64,000 bases of DNA from Candidatus Mailhella excrementigallinarum (lineage in GTDB: Bacteria; Desulfobacterota; Desulfovibrionia; Desulfovibrionales; Desulfovibrionaceae): assembly GCA_944324075.1 (NCBI GenBank), contig CALUUZ010000008.1, positions 62,001-126,000 on the forward strand, in the 5' to 3' direction. Shown here piece after piece: positions 26,427 to 35,300 of the stretch. The notes under the pieces were generated by a model that worked only from the letters and a program-made list of their open reading frames with translations, made no database searches and was not told where the DNA came from. Each line of letters starts with the position of its first letter. Positions within the stretch are counted from its first letter, which is position 1. A program made the position numbers and the translations under genes.

Positions 26427-28385
26427 ATGAATCAGCATTATCCGCACATGTTCGCCCCGCTGACCGTGGGGAACATCACCTTCAAGAACAGGGTGTTCTC
26501 CGCCCCCACCACGGCGCACATGATACAGAACAACGCGCCGTCCTACCCCGAGCCGTCCTATATTGCCACCTACCTGGAAAAGGCCAGGGGCGGCGTGGCC
26601 TGCGTAAGCTGCGGGGGGCAGAAAGTGACGCTTACCGGACGCAATCCCGTTCATACCGAGTTCAACATCACTGAGCCTGCGGGCTGGCGCAACTTCATCC
26701 ACATGACCAGCGCCATGCATTTTTATGATGCCCGCTGTTCCTATGAGCTGATACATTTCGGCTCCGAGGGAGAATACACGGAAGAGGCCAGGAAGGACAT
26801 CATTTACGGCTGTTCCGATTTTGTGCGCGGCGACGGGCTGCGCTTCCACCAGATGCCGGTGGAGGAGATGGAAAAGCTGGCTGCACGCTATGCGGAACTG
26901 GCGGAGTGCGTCAGGTTCTGCGGTTTTGACACCCTGCTGATTCATGGCGGCCACGGCACGCTGCTGCAGGAGTTTGTTTCTCCGCGGGGCAACCATCGGA
27001 CGGACGAGTTCGGCGGCTCTCTGGAGAACCGGGCGCGTTTTCCTCTCATGGTGCTGGACGCCATACGCGGCAGAGTAGGGCGCGATCTGCTCATTGAGTA
27101 TCGTATTTCCGGATCGGAATGCGTCCCCGGCGGATTCCGGATTGACGAGTGCATAGAGTTCGTCAAGCTCATTCAGGATCGGATCGATATCATCCATGTT
27201 TCGGCCGGTGTGGTGCGGGAACCGCGCCTGCGGGCCATTACCCATCCTTCCGGCTTTCTGCCGCCCGCCTGCAATGCGTATCTGGCCAAAGCAGTCAGGA
27301 ACTGTCCGGATATCCGCATTCCCGTGCTGACGCTGGGAGCCTTCCTGCGGCCCGAGCAGATTGAGACAGTGCTGGCTGCCGGAGAGGCCGACATCGTGGC
27401 CATGGCCCGCGGCCTCATTGCTGATCCGCAGACGGTACGCAAGGCGGGCCGGGGCAGGGCCGGTGATATCGTCCCCTGCATCAAGTGCTTTCATTGTCTG
27501 GACGAGTTCAAGAAGACCCACAGCTATTCGTGCTCGGTCAACCCCGAGGCGGGGAGAGAAACGCAGCTTGACATGCTGATCCCCCGCCGCTGTGAAAAGA
27601 AGAAGGTGGCCGTGATCGGCGGAGGTCCCGGCGGCATGAAGGCTGCGCTGCTGGCGGCGGAACGCGGACATGCCGTAACGCTCTTTGAGGCGCGCGGCGT
27701 GCTGGGCGGCCAGCTCAATGACGCGGACTTCATGAGTTTCAAGTATGATCTGCGCAATTACAAGAACTATCTCATCGAGCATGTGCGGAGCGCGGAGGGA
27801 ATCACCCTGTGCCTGAACAGCCGCGTCACCCCGGAAGAGCTGAAGGGCATGGGGTTTGACAGCGTGATCTGCGCTATCGGAGCCGTGCCACTGATTCCCC
27901 CCATTCCCGGTGTGGAGGGGGAAAACGTTCTGTGGGCGGGAGACAGCTTCTCCGCTCCGGAAAAGGTGGGACAGAACGTGGTGATCATCGGCGGCGGACA
28001 GGTAGGATGCGAAACCGCCGTCCACTACGGCATGATGGGCAGGCGCGTTACCGTGCTGGAAATGCGCGGCGCCCTTGCGGCGGATGCCATGCGCACCTAT
28101 CGGGAGGAACTGGTGGGGCAGGTGGGGGATCATGCCTCCGCCGTCACAGGGGCGCGTGTGACGCGGATTTGCCCTGAAGGTGTCGCGTGGGAGGATGCCG
28201 CCGGAAACGAACGGATGATGCCCGCTGATACGGTTCTTCTTGCGGCGGGCATGCGGGCGCTTTCAGCCGAGGCCGAGCGCTTCCGCGAGTGCGCCGAAGA
28301 GTTCAGGCGCATCGGAGACTGCGCGCGGGTGGGCAACGTCAATACTGCCACCCGTTCCGCCTTTGATGCGGCGATGTCCCTTTGA
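26427..28385 (+). CDS. NADH:flavin oxidoreductase of the 2-enoate reductase / BaiCD type
   Basis: A 652-residue three-domain flavoenzyme: an Old Yellow Enzyme TIM barrel with FMN (about 1-340), a [4Fe-4S] ligand set CIKCFHC...C (about 350-368), and a FAD/NAD module with GGGPGGMKAALLAAERGH and GGGQVGCETAVHYGMMG. Such enzymes reduce activated C=C bonds in anaerobes (2,4-dienoyl-CoA, enoates, steroid enones). AAGGAGCCAGGGC precedes the ATG. Active-site FHG-type residues occur in DTLLIHGGHGTLLQEF. The LysR gene upstream and permease downstream suggest import and reduction of an organic acid. Subfamily and substrate cannot be fixed from sequence alone. Confidence 0.9.
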   Translation: MNQHYPHMFAPLTVGNITFKNRVFSAPTTAHMIQNNAPSYPEPSYIATYLEKARGGVACVSCGGQKVTLTGRNPVHTEFNITEPAGWRNFIHMTSAMHFYDARCSYELIHFGSEGEYTEEARKDIIYGCSDFVRGDGLRFHQMPVEEMEKLAARYAELAECVRFCGFDTLLIHGGHGTLLQEFVSPRGNHRTDEFGGSLENRARFPLMVLDAIRGRVGRDLLIEYRISGSECVPGGFRIDECIEFVKLIQDRIDIIHVSAGVVREPRLRAITHPSGFLPPACNAYLAKAVRNCPDIRIPVLTLGAFLRPEQIETVLAAGEADIVAMARGLIADPQTVRKAGRGRAGDIVPCIKCFHCLDEFKKTHSYSCSVNPEAGRETQLDMLIPRRCEKKKVAVIGGGPGGMKAALLAAERGHAVTLFEARGVLGGQLNDADFMSFKYDLRNYKNYLIEHVRSAEGITLCLNSRVTPEELKGMGFDSVICAIGAVPLIPPIPGVEGENVLWAGDSFSAPEKVGQNVVIIGGGQVGCETAVHYGMMGRRVTVLEMRGALAADAMRTYREELVGQVGDHASAVTGARVTRICPEGVAWEDAAGNERMMPADTVLLAAGMRALSAEAERFRECAEEFRRIGDCARVGNVNTATRSAFDAAMSL

Positions 28386-28482
28386 AACACGGAGAACTAC
28401 CGTTTATCGCAACGCCGCGCGCCGATCCTTCCCGCCGCCGACAGATGCGGCGGGAAGGCCGCGGCTCTTTCCGGAGGTGCCT

Positions 28483-29856
28483 GTGGAAGCCTGCACAAGA
28501 AAAAGCCTGCTGAGCTGGGCCGTGACTCTTCTTCCCCCGCTGATCCTGCTGCTGATTCCAAGCGGGGAACACTATACGCCTTCCATCAAGATTTTCTTCG
28601 CCATTTCGATCATGGGCATCGCCATGTTCTGCCTGGACGAACTGGATAATGCCGTGGCGGGCATTCTGATGATGTCTCTTTACGCCATGACCGGGCTGGC
28701 CCCCGTCGAGGTGGTGTTTTCCCCCTGGACGACCCCCATCCCGTGGTTCATTCTCGGAACCCTTCTGCTTGTGACAATCCTGGAGGATACTTCCATCCTG
28801 AAGCGCATTGCCTGCAAGTGCATCATTCTGGCCGGAGGCACCTACTCCGGCATTGTGTGGGGCGTTACCTTCACTGCGGCCATTTCCATCGTCATCGTTC
28901 CGGGCACATGGACCTGCCTGGCCGTGGCGGCGCTGTGCGTTTCGATCATCCGCGAACTGGGCTTTGAACAGTCACGGGCCGCCGGGGGGATCATGATGGC
29001 CGCCTGCTTCGGCTTTCACGGCGCATCGGCCTTCGTGTATTCCCCGTCGGGCATGGGCATGTTTCTGGAGATGTCCCGCAGCGTGGCGGTGATGGATACC
29101 AACTTTCTGGATTACTTCGTCAAGAACTGGATTTTTCTGCCGCTGCCCTTCATCATGGCCTTCATCATCGCCCGGCTGATGCGCCCGGAGCGGGAAATCG
29201 ACGGCAGAACCTGCTTCATGGAGCAGTTGAAGGCGCTCGGCCCCATGCGCTCCAGTGACAGGAAGGTGCTTTTGGTGCTGATCGGGCTCATGCTGTATCT
29301 GTTCACCGCCCAGTGGCACGGGGGAAACATGCTGTGGGGCTTTCTCGTCGCGCCGGTGGCGCTGTTTCTGCCGGGCTTGCGGATCGGCCGGCGGGAACAC
29401 TTCAGCCGGATCAATTTTTCCGTGCTGTTCTTCATTGTGGCCTGCATGAGCATAGGTACCGTCGCGGCGCGAGTGGGGGCGGGTAGCTTTCTCACCGACG
29501 CCATTGTGCCCATGCTGGGCGGCGCGGGAGAGCGGAGCTTTTTGACTATTGTGTATTTCTTCGGAATAATTGTAAATTTTTTGCTTACGCCACTGGCGGC
29601 CATGTCCGCCATATGTCCCCTGCTGGCGCAGATTTCCCTGGATCTGGGCGTTCCGCCCATGATGACGATCTTTTCCTTCTATATGGGGCTGGATCAGCTT
29701 CTCCTGCCCTATGAAATAGGCACCTATCTGATATTCTTCGCCTTCGGGCTTACCTGCCTGAAAGATTTCGTGCGGCTGTGCGGGATCAAGATGGTTCTGA
29801 CAAGCCTGTGGGTCATGCTGGCGGCCATTCCATGGTGGCATGCCGTCGGGTTTTAG
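28483..29856 (+). CDS. SLC13/DASS-like anion permease
   Basis: A 457-residue integral membrane protein with about 11-12 helices. The layout with repeated SGTW/SPSG-like and LTPLAAMSAICPLL segments resembles the divalent anion:sodium symporter group (carboxylates, sulfate). I place the start at GTG 28483, preceded by CCGGAGGTGCCT; the frame is open back into the upstream gene but that part is not hydrophobic. It follows the flavoenzyme gene by about 100 bp and probably belongs to the same operon, so it may import the flavoenzyme substrate. The stop codon TAG at its end is formed at the border of an A repeat. Confidence 0.8.
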   Translation: MEACTRKSLLSWAVTLLPPLILLLIPSGEHYTPSIKIFFAISIMGIAMFCLDELDNAVAGILMMSLYAMTGLAPVEVVFSPWTTPIPWFILGTLLLVTILEDTSILKRIACKCIILAGGTYSGIVWGVTFTAAISIVIVPGTWTCLAVAALCVSIIRELGFEQSRAAGGIMMAACFGFHGASAFVYSPSGMGMFLEMSRSVAVMDTNFLDYFVKNWIFLPLPFIMAFIIARLMRPEREIDGRTCFMEQLKALGPMRSSDRKVLLVLIGLMLYLFTAQWHGGNMLWGFLVAPVALFLPGLRIGRREHFSRINFSVLFFIVACMSIGTVAARVGAGSFLTDAIVPMLGGAGERSFLTIVYFFGIIVNFLLTPLAAMSAICPLLAQISLDLGVPPMMTIFSFYMGLDQLLLPYEIGTYLIFFAFGLTCLKDFVRLCGIKMVLTSLWVMLAAIPWWHAVGF

Positions 29857-30026
29857 AGCAGTTTCAGAATGAAAAAGCTCCCGAAGTTGAGCGGAGCGAG
29901 GCTCCGCCGCGCTCCCCCAGGGTTCACCTGCGGCGTCAGGCTCCGGCTTCGGGCCTGCCCCCTGCGGGGCAGAAACAGGCTTCGGGCAGGCAGAGCCGCT
30001 CAGCGGCAGAATGTTCCGCAGGACAT
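29854..30026. repeat. Intergenic repeat family A, divergent copy
   Basis: Begins TAGAGCAGTTTCAGAATGAAAAAGCTCCCG at the permease stop codon and contains GGTTCACCTGCGGCGTCAGGCTCCGG. It ends near GCAGAATGTTCCGCAGGACATTC, directly at the stop codon of the convergent ppaC gene. The interior is more diverged than in other copies. Confidence 0.6.
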
Positions 30027-30977
30027 TCAGTCAGGATTGCGCCCAAGGCTCTCGAACGCCTTGCGCAGGGGGCGCACCATGTCGCTCTTGCGGCTGATCA
30101 TTCCGGCGATCCAGGCTTCGCCCCCGTGCAGGGGGCGGCCGAAGGCCAGTTCAAACAGATCGGGACGCGGCGAGGCTGCCAGAATCAGCGAGCCTTCGCG
30201 CCCGAGATCCGTGACGGCGAGCATGACGCTGTGTCTCCCCTCGGCGGCGAGTTCCGCGCACGCGGCAAGCAGCCCGCCCTTCAGGGGTTCCACGGGAGTG
30301 ATGTCGGGCATTTCCAACTGGCCGACGCCCACGATGCGGCCGTTCATCGTGAAGTCCTTGAAATCGCGCAGCACCAGTTCCCGCATGGTGCAGCCGGAAA
30401 TATCCGCCTTGGCCGTCAGCAGATCCGCGCCGAGAGCGGCAATGTCCGCAACTCCCGCGCGTCTGGCCAGGTCTTCCGCCGCACGGAGATCCTGCGGCGT
30501 TGCGGCGGAGGATTTGAACAGCGAGGTGTCGGAAAGAATGGCGCACAGCATCCCTCCCGCCAGCCCCGGCGGAAGAACGACATCATAAAAGCGGAACAGG
30601 CCGGCAAGCAGGGTGGCGCAGCAGGCGACGGGGGCAAGCCACAGTTCCGGCGCCCGGGACGCGATATCCCCGTCACAGCGGTGATGGTCGAATACGGCCG
30701 CAATATCCGCTTCGCGCAGATCCGCCGGTCCCTGCCCGGCATTGGAAAAGTCCACCAGAGCGACTCTCCTTCCGGCTGCGGAATCCACGCGGGGCGGGCA
30801 GGGCAGACTGAAGCGGCGGAGGACAAAGGCGCTTTCCGGCGTGAGGGGGCCGGGCATGGCGGCCTCGGCGGGGATGCCCCGGCCGTTCAGCAGCTCCGCC
30901 GCCGCCAGTGCGCTGATGACGCTGTCGGTATCCGGGCACAGATGGCCGAACACAAGAATGGGGGAAGACTCAGACAA
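30027..30977 (-). CDS. ppaC: Manganese-dependent (family II) inorganic pyrophosphatase
   Basis: A 316-residue cytosolic DHH-family enzyme that hydrolyses pyrophosphate. Motifs: GHLCPDTDSV near the N-terminus, VALVDFSNAGQ, the DHH motif FDHHRCDGD, and ILSDTSLFKSS. The C-terminal DHHA2 domain completes the usual 310-residue length. The N-terminal ligand His is present (GHLCPDTDS). The only good start is TTG 30977, preceded by CCGGAGCGGAGTC; upstream in-frame ATG codons lie within a C repeat element and encode unrelated sequence. It lies downstream of lpxA on the same strand but is separated by about 580 bp of repeats. Confidence 0.9.
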   Translation of the reverse strand: MSESSPILVFGHLCPDTDSVISALAAAELLNGRGIPAEAAMPGPLTPESAFVLRRFSLPCPPRVDSAAGRRVALVDFSNAGQGPADLREADIAAVFDHHRCDGDIASRAPELWLAPVACCATLLAGLFRFYDVVLPPGLAGGMLCAILSDTSLFKSSAATPQDLRAAEDLARRAGVADIAALGADLLTAKADISGCTMRELVLRDFKDFTMNGRIVGVGQLEMPDITPVEPLKGGLLAACAELAAEGRHSVMLAVTDLGREGSLILAASPRPDLFELAFGRPLHGGEAWIAGMISRKSDMVRPLRKAFESLGRNPD

Positions 30978-31037
30978 GACTCCGCTCCGGAAGAGAAAGG
31001 GTTTCGGGCCGCAAGGGATGTTCAGGCATTTTCGTCT

Positions 31038-31411
31038 GGCTCTGTTCCGGAATAGTGTTGATCCTGACCTTGGCCGCCGGAGGCGCGCGTCAGCGCGCAT
31101 GAAGCGACGACCCCGCCGCATGGCCATGCGGCATGGAGGGGGCACGCGGTGCGAGCGGCGTTTTCCGCGCGAAACCCAGGCGGGAGCAAATATCGGCAAG
31201 GCCGATCGAGCGCCATCGGGAGGTCGCGGAAGCCATGTCCCGCGGAGCCGGGTGAAGCGCAGCTTCACGAAGGCGCAGGCGATCCGGCCGTGGATACATG
31301 CTGTCTTTCCCCCGTGTGGAACACGGGCCGCCTTGCGGCAATGAATATTGCCGCCTGTGCCGGAGCGAATGCGCTCCGCGCAACGCTGCCAAACGGTTCT
31401 GTGACAGAGCC
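31038..31411. repeat. MITE-like repeat family C, long variant
   Basis: Ends GGCTCTGTTCCGGAATAGTGTTGA and CAAACGGTTCTGTGACAGAGCC form a diverged terminal inverted repeat. The interior shares AAGCGCAGCTTCACGAAGGCGCA, the CCGTGTGGAACACGGG hairpin and GGCAATGAATATTGCC with the other C copies, but this one is about 60 bp longer owing to extra sequence around 31150-31230. No transposase is encoded. Together with the adjacent A fragment it fills the 30978-31556 gap. Confidence 0.75.
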
Positions 31412-31439
31412 TTTCGTTTTGGGCATGCTCCCGGAACCG

Positions 31440-31559
31440 GGCGGAAGAGGCTCTTCTCCGCTCTCCCTGTCAGCAAGGCGCTTCGCGCTGAAGCCGGCGT
31501 CACGCCGGAGTCTCGCCCTGCCCGGCTGAAGCAGGGCGTTTCACTGACGAAACGCTCTA
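31440..31559. repeat. Right half of a repeat family A copy
   Basis: Contains the right-hand features GTCACGCCGGAGTCTCGCCCTGCCCGGCTGAAG and the terminus GACGAAACGCTCT. The left half is missing. Its outer end forms the TAG stop codon of lpxA on the minus strand. Confidence 0.7.
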
Positions 31560-32360
31560 GTCGCGCTTGCGTTCCTCGGCGGGAAGGATGCCGCGCTCGC
31601 TGGAGCGCACAAAGGTGATGAATTCCGCAATTTCCGGCAAATGACCGTATTCGGCTTCCAGTTGAAGCAGGGCGTCCGGCCGGGGAATGCCGGAGAACCA
31701 GAGCAGACGGTAGGCCTGCTTGAAGGCGGAAACCAGTTCCTGTGAAGCCTTGATGCGGCGCAGCCCCACGATATTGGGCGACTGCACCAGCGCGCGGTTG
31801 CCCACGGCCAGCATCCACGGGGGGAGATCCTGCGAGATGCCGGACATGCCGCCCACAAAGGCGTGCCTGCCCACCCGGGTGAACTGGTGCACGGCGGAAA
31901 GGCCGCCGATGATGGCCCCGTCCTCCACAAGACAATGTCCCGCAAGCGTGGCGTTATTGGACATGACGATGTTGTTTCTGACCGTGCAGTCATGCGCCAC
32001 ATGCACATAGGCCATGAGCAGGTTGCCGTCACCGATGCTGGTGACGCCGCCGCCGCTTTCCGTTCCCCGGTGCAGGGTGGAAAATTCGCGGATGCTGTTG
32101 CGGCTGCCGATGATCAGACGGCTGACTTCCCCATGGAATTTGAGGTCCTGCGGTTCGCCGCCCACCATGGCATGGGAGTGAACGTGGTTGTCCTCTCCCA
32201 TGGTGGTATAGCGCTTGATTGAGGCAAAGGCGTCCACGCGGGTGCGCGCGCCGATGACCACATCTTCCTCGATGAGAGCGCAGGGGCCGACGACCACATC
32301 CTCCCCGAGCTCCGCCCGGGGAGAAACAAACGCGGAAGGATGAATGACGGGCGCGGCCAT
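31557..32360 (-). CDS. lpxA: Acyl-ACP--UDP-N-acetylglucosamine O-acyltransferase
   Basis: First committed enzyme of lipid A synthesis, moving a 3-hydroxyacyl chain from ACP to UDP-GlcNAc in the cytoplasm. The 267-residue protein is a left-handed parallel beta-helix of hexapeptide repeats starting IHPSAFVSPRAELGEDVVVG. It contains the YVHVAHDCTVRNNIVMSNNATLAGH region, with the catalytic-type His, and has a helical C-terminus. The ATG overlaps the fabZ stop (TAATG), so the genes are coupled. The coding frame extends upstream to 32480 inside fabZ without family support. Confidence 0.96.
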   Translation of the reverse strand: MAAPVIHPSAFVSPRAELGEDVVVGPCALIEEDVVIGARTRVDAFASIKRYTTMGEDNHVHSHAMVGGEPQDLKFHGEVSRLIIGSRNSIREFSTLHRGTESGGGVTSIGDGNLLMAYVHVAHDCTVRNNIVMSNNATLAGHCLVEDGAIIGGLSAVHQFTRVGRHAFVGGMSGISQDLPPWMLAVGNRALVQSPNIVGLRRIKASQELVSAFKQAYRLLWFSGIPRPDALLQLEAEYGHLPEIAEFITFVRSSERGILPAEERKRD

Positions 32361-32830
32361 TACAGGTCCCGCCTGGGCTGGGCCGCCGCGGTCAGCGTCG
32401 CTTCTGCGGCCAGCTTGCCGTCCACATAGGCGCGGGCGTCCATTTTCCACAACTGGAGCTTGTGCTGAAGATTGCTGCATTCCATGTCCAGCCTGTCGCC
32501 GGGGATGACCGGACGGCGGAAGCGGGCCTTTTCAATGCCGGTGAACAGGCAGAGCTTGTCATCCAGCGTTTCGCCCTCGGGGAGGCTGTGCGCCACAAGG
32601 ATGATGCCGGTCTGGGCCAGAGCCTCGATGATCAGCACGCCGGGCATGACGGGCGTACCCGGGAAATGCCCCTGAAAGAACGGTTCGTTGAACGTGAGGT
32701 TCTTGTATGCCCTGATGTTCGACATGCGCTGGATTTCCACCACGCGATCCACCAGCAGGAAGGGATAGCGGTGGGGAAGAAGATCGAGAATGCGTCCGAT
32801 TTTGAGAGGGGCGGCGGAGATGTCGCTCAT
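32360..32830 (-). CDS. fabZ: 3-hydroxyacyl-ACP dehydratase FabZ
   Basis: Dehydrates 3-hydroxyacyl-ACP in fatty acid elongation; it competes with lpxA and lpxD for the same substrate, which explains their clustering. The 156-residue hotdog-fold protein has LLPHRYPFLLVDRV, the active-site stretch FFQGHFPGTPVMPGVLIIEALAQTG with catalytic His and Glu, and the normal length. Its ribosome binding site, AAAGGAATTTTCG, is the end of a repeat family D element lying between lpxD and fabZ, so this repeat separates the gene from the rest of the operon. Confidence 0.96.
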   Translation of the reverse strand: MSDISAAPLKIGRILDLLPHRYPFLLVDRVVEIQRMSNIRAYKNLTFNEPFFQGHFPGTPVMPGVLIIEALAQTGIILVAHSLPEGETLDDKLCLFTGIEKARFRRPVIPGDRLDMECSNLQHKLQLWKMDARAYVDGKLAAEATLTAAAQPRRDL

Positions 32831-33010
32831 CGAAAATTCCTTTGTGGTTTGAGACCTCCCCCTTCAGGGGGAAAAGAGGAGTTGGCAGGACGGCGAAGCC
32901 GGTGAAATCTTTTTCCGTACCCCCTCCCTTCAGGGAGGGGCAATCCGCGCGACCCCTGTCCGGCGGCTGCTTCAGTCATCGGCGGATGGGGCGACTGTGG
33001 ATTGAAACAT
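32831..33010 (-). repeat. Repeat family D, copy 1 (leader of fabZ)
   Basis: A 180-bp element in the gap between lpxD and fabZ. Read toward fabZ it starts ATGTTTCAATCCACAGTCGC, passes a GCCCCTCCCTGAAGGGAGGG hairpin and a CCCCCTGAAGGGGGAGG hairpin, continues GTCTCAAACCACAAAGGAATTTT and stops at the fabZ ATG. Nearly identical copies precede the genes starting at 50592 and 59525 in the same relation to the start codon. It therefore supplies the ribosome binding site and perhaps the whole 5' untranslated region. Confidence 0.85.
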
Positions 33011-33059
33011 GGTAATCCCCAGGGGAATGGAAAGGACGGCAGGGACGGCGCGGAAGGGA

Positions 33060-34085
33060 TCATTCCCCGCCGCGCAGTTCCTCCATTTCCTTTTCCAGTT
33101 TGGCAATGCGTTTGAACAGATCGGGGAAACGGGGCATCAGGGAAAGCGTGCGCAGATAGGTGCTGTAATCCACCGTGGGCGTGCCGCCCACCACCTTGCC
33201 GGACTCGATGTCCTTGGCCACGCCGGCCTGCGGGCCGATGGTCACGCCGTCACCGATATGCAGGTGCCCGGCCACGCCGACCTGCCCGGCCATGGTCACG
33301 CCGTCGCCCACCCGGGTGGAGCCGGAAATGCCCACCTGGGAAACAATGAGGCATTCCCTGCCGAGCCGGACATTATGGCCGACCTGAACCAGATTGTCGA
33401 GGCAGGTGGAATCCCCGATGCGGGTGGCTGAAAGGGCCGCGCGATCCACGGCGCTGTTGACGCCGATTTCCACTCTCTCGCCCAGTTCCACATGACCGAT
33501 CTGGGGAATTTTCTGAATGCCCGCTTCGGTGCGGACAAAGCCGAACCCCTCGCCGCCGATGACCGCTCCGGGCTGAAGCACGCAGCCCCTGCCCAGCACG
33601 CAGCCCGCCATGAGCACGGCATTGGGGTACAGGGTGCAGCCCTCCCCGATGATGCAGCCCTCCCCGATATAGACGCCGGGAAAAAGCGTGCAGCCGGCCC
33701 CGATTCTCACGCGCGGGGCAATGTAGACGAAGGGGTAGACGGTGCAGTCCGCGCCCAGTTCCGCCTCGGGCGAGACGGAGGCCAGGGGGCTGATCCCGTG
33801 GAAGGAACCCTGCCGCACGGCAAACATGCCGATGGCGCGGGCGAATGCCGGATAGGGATCGTCGCCGATCAGGGCGTTTTTCACCTCGCCCGCGTGTTCG
33901 GGGCGCACAATGACGGCTCCGGCTCTGGTGGACGCCAGTTGCGGAGCATACCTGGGATTGGCCAGAAAGCTCAGTTCCGTGGGGCCTGCCTCATCCAGCG
34001 TGTTCACGCCGGTAATGACGATATCGTCGCCCTGAAGGCGAAGCCCCAGAGCTTCGGCAATGCGGGAAAGCGGATAGCTTGTCAT
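33060..34085 (-). CDS. lpxD: UDP-3-O-acylglucosamine N-acyltransferase
   Basis: Third acyl-transfer step of lipid A assembly in the cytoplasm. The 341-residue protein has an N-terminal uridine-binding domain ([29 protein letters not shown]) and a left-handed beta-helix with hexapeptide repeats. The likely catalytic His lies in [26 protein letters not shown], and a helical C-terminus follows. It lies between ompH and fabZ in the classical order. The family D repeat after its stop codon interrupts the usually tight spacing to fabZ. Confidence 0.96.
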   Translation of the reverse strand: MTSYPLSRIAEALGLRLQGDDIVITGVNTLDEAGPTELSFLANPRYAPQLASTRAGAVIVRPEHAGEVKNALIGDDPYPAFARAIGMFAVRQGSFHGISPLASVSPEAELGADCTVYPFVYIAPRVRIGAGCTLFPGVYIGEGCIIGEGCTLYPNAVLMAGCVLGRGCVLQPGAVIGGEGFGFVRTEAGIQKIPQIGHVELGERVEIGVNSAVDRAALSATRIGDSTCLDNLVQVGHNVRLGRECLIVSQVGISGSTRVGDGVTMAGQVGVAGHLHIGDGVTIGPQAGVAKDIESGKVVGGTPTVDYSTYLRTLSLMPRFPDLFKRIAKLEKEMEELRGGE

Positions 34086-34181
34086 GGGGGTTCCTTCGCG
34101 GATTCCCGCCGCGCCGGGCGGGTGCGGAAACAGGGCGGGCCGGGGCGCGCCCGGCCCGCGCCCCGGTTTGCGGCGGAGGCG

Positions 34182-34721
34182 TTACTTCACGTTGAACTTG
34201 CCGCCCTTCTTCTTCCAGATTTTGTTGGCTTCGGCGAGCACGCCCTCGCTCACATTGACGCTTTCACTGGCGAAAGGCGTGATTGAAGGATTGTAGTTGA
34301 GAATGAGATCATAGCCGTTGGCCTTGGCATAGGTGGAGCAGGCTTCGGAAAGCACTTCAAGGAGCTGCTTGTCCACGGCGCCCTGCACCGGAGCGATGCG
34401 CTGGTTCAGATCGTTCTGCTTCTTCTCAAACTCCTGGATGCGGGTCTGAAGATCCCGGCCCTTCTTGTTGCGGGCGTCTTCAGACATCGCGGCGGCCTGC
34501 TTGCGGAACTGATCCATGTCCTTCTTGAGCGATTCGCCCTGTTTTTCAAGCGAGGTGCGCTCCTTGCCGAAGCGATCCTGCAGGAGCTTGTCGGCGGCCT
34601 TGCCCACATCGCTGTTGGCGGTGATGCCCACCAGATTGATGATGCCGATTTTTCCGGCCGCGAACGCGGGGGCGGAGCAGGCGAGGCAGATGGCCAGAGC
34701 CATGATGGTGCTGCGGATCAT
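34182..34721 (-). CDS. OmpH/Skp-family periplasmic chaperone
   Basis: A 179-residue periplasmic protein: signal peptide (MIRSTIMALAICLACSAPAFAA), the IGIINLVGITANSDVGKAADKLLQDRF start typical of Skp/OmpH, then a long charged coiled coil (about 55-115) and a C-terminal beta segment (GYDLILNYNPSITPFA). Skp holds unfolded outer-membrane proteins for the BAM complex. In many genomes bamA precedes it; here the upstream DNA is repeat-filled and the next gene is unrelated, so bamA must lie elsewhere. Confidence 0.93.
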   Translation of the reverse strand: MIRSTIMALAICLACSAPAFAAGKIGIINLVGITANSDVGKAADKLLQDRFGKERTSLEKQGESLKKDMDQFRKQAAAMSEDARNKKGRDLQTRIQEFEKKQNDLNQRIAPVQGAVDKQLLEVLSEACSTYAKANGYDLILNYNPSITPFASESVNVSEGVLAEANKIWKKKGGKFNVK

Positions 34722-34881
34722 GAAAGACTCCTCACATAGGGGATGGGGGCGCGGAGTGACAACGGAGTAACAGGGCGCGCCCGTGTTGTCGAAAAAAGCC
34801 GCGATGGAACTGCGGCGCAGAAAACCACGGTTTCCGATGATACGCTTCCGCCCGGCGGGGCGTCAAGGCATGATTGGCCGG

Positions 34882-35136
34882 TGCCCTGTTGCAGAATAGT
34901 GTTGAACATAACCTTGACCGCCGGAGGCACGCCGCGTCAGCGGCGTATGGAGCGACGACCCCCCGCCGCATGGCAATGCGGCATGGAGGGGGGCGAGGAG
35001 CGGAAGAAAAGGTTCGCGGAACGGAGCCGGGCGAAGCGCAGCTTCACGAAGGCGCAAGCGGGCCGGCCGTGGACACATGCTGCCTTTGCCCGTGTGGAAC
35101 ACGGGCGGCCTTTGCGGCAACGAATGTTGCCGCAAG
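34882..35136. repeat. MITE-like repeat family C, right-truncated copy
   Basis: Starts GCCCTGTTGCAGAATAGTGTTGA, shares GACCGCCGGAGGC, the CCGCATGGCAATGCGGCATGG hairpin, AAGCGCAGCTTCACGAAGGCGCA and GGCAACGAATGTTGCCGC with the other copies. It lacks the terminal CAACAGAGCC end. It lies upstream of ompH. The 34722-35300 gap holds this element and the hairpin at 35178; no gene is seen. Confidence 0.75.
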
Positions 35137-35177
35137 AGGAGAGCGGAACCTCTCCCGTATCTGCCGACAACGTCGGC

Positions 35178-35240
35178 AGCCCCGAAAATCAGTCGCCTGC
35201 GGCGCGGCAAGGCCGCGACCCGCTCCCGATTTTCGGGGCT
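35178..35240. other. Long hairpin downstream of the zinc-knuckle protein gene
   Basis: AGCCCCGAAAATC pairs exactly with GATTTTCGGGGCT 37 bases away, enclosing a smaller GC-rich hairpin. It lies about 60 bp after the stop of the minus-strand gene ending at 35301, so it may terminate it, though no T run is present. Confidence 0.45.
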
Positions 35241-35300
35241 TTCCGTCAGGCCGGGTTCACTCCTGAAGCCGGAGCCCCGCCGCCCGGAGGGGACTCCGGC

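Noticed and set aside
31038-31411. Possible transposase or protein inside the C elements.
   Set aside because: All frames are short and the interior is built of hairpins shared between copies; the copies look non-autonomous.
32996-33010. The D repeat end GTGGATTGAAAC resembles the 3' end of type I-C CRISPR repeats (also at 50760 and 60009).
   Set aside because: Only about 12 bases match, there are single copies rather than an array, no spacers follow and no cas genes are present. Treated as chance or distant resemblance.
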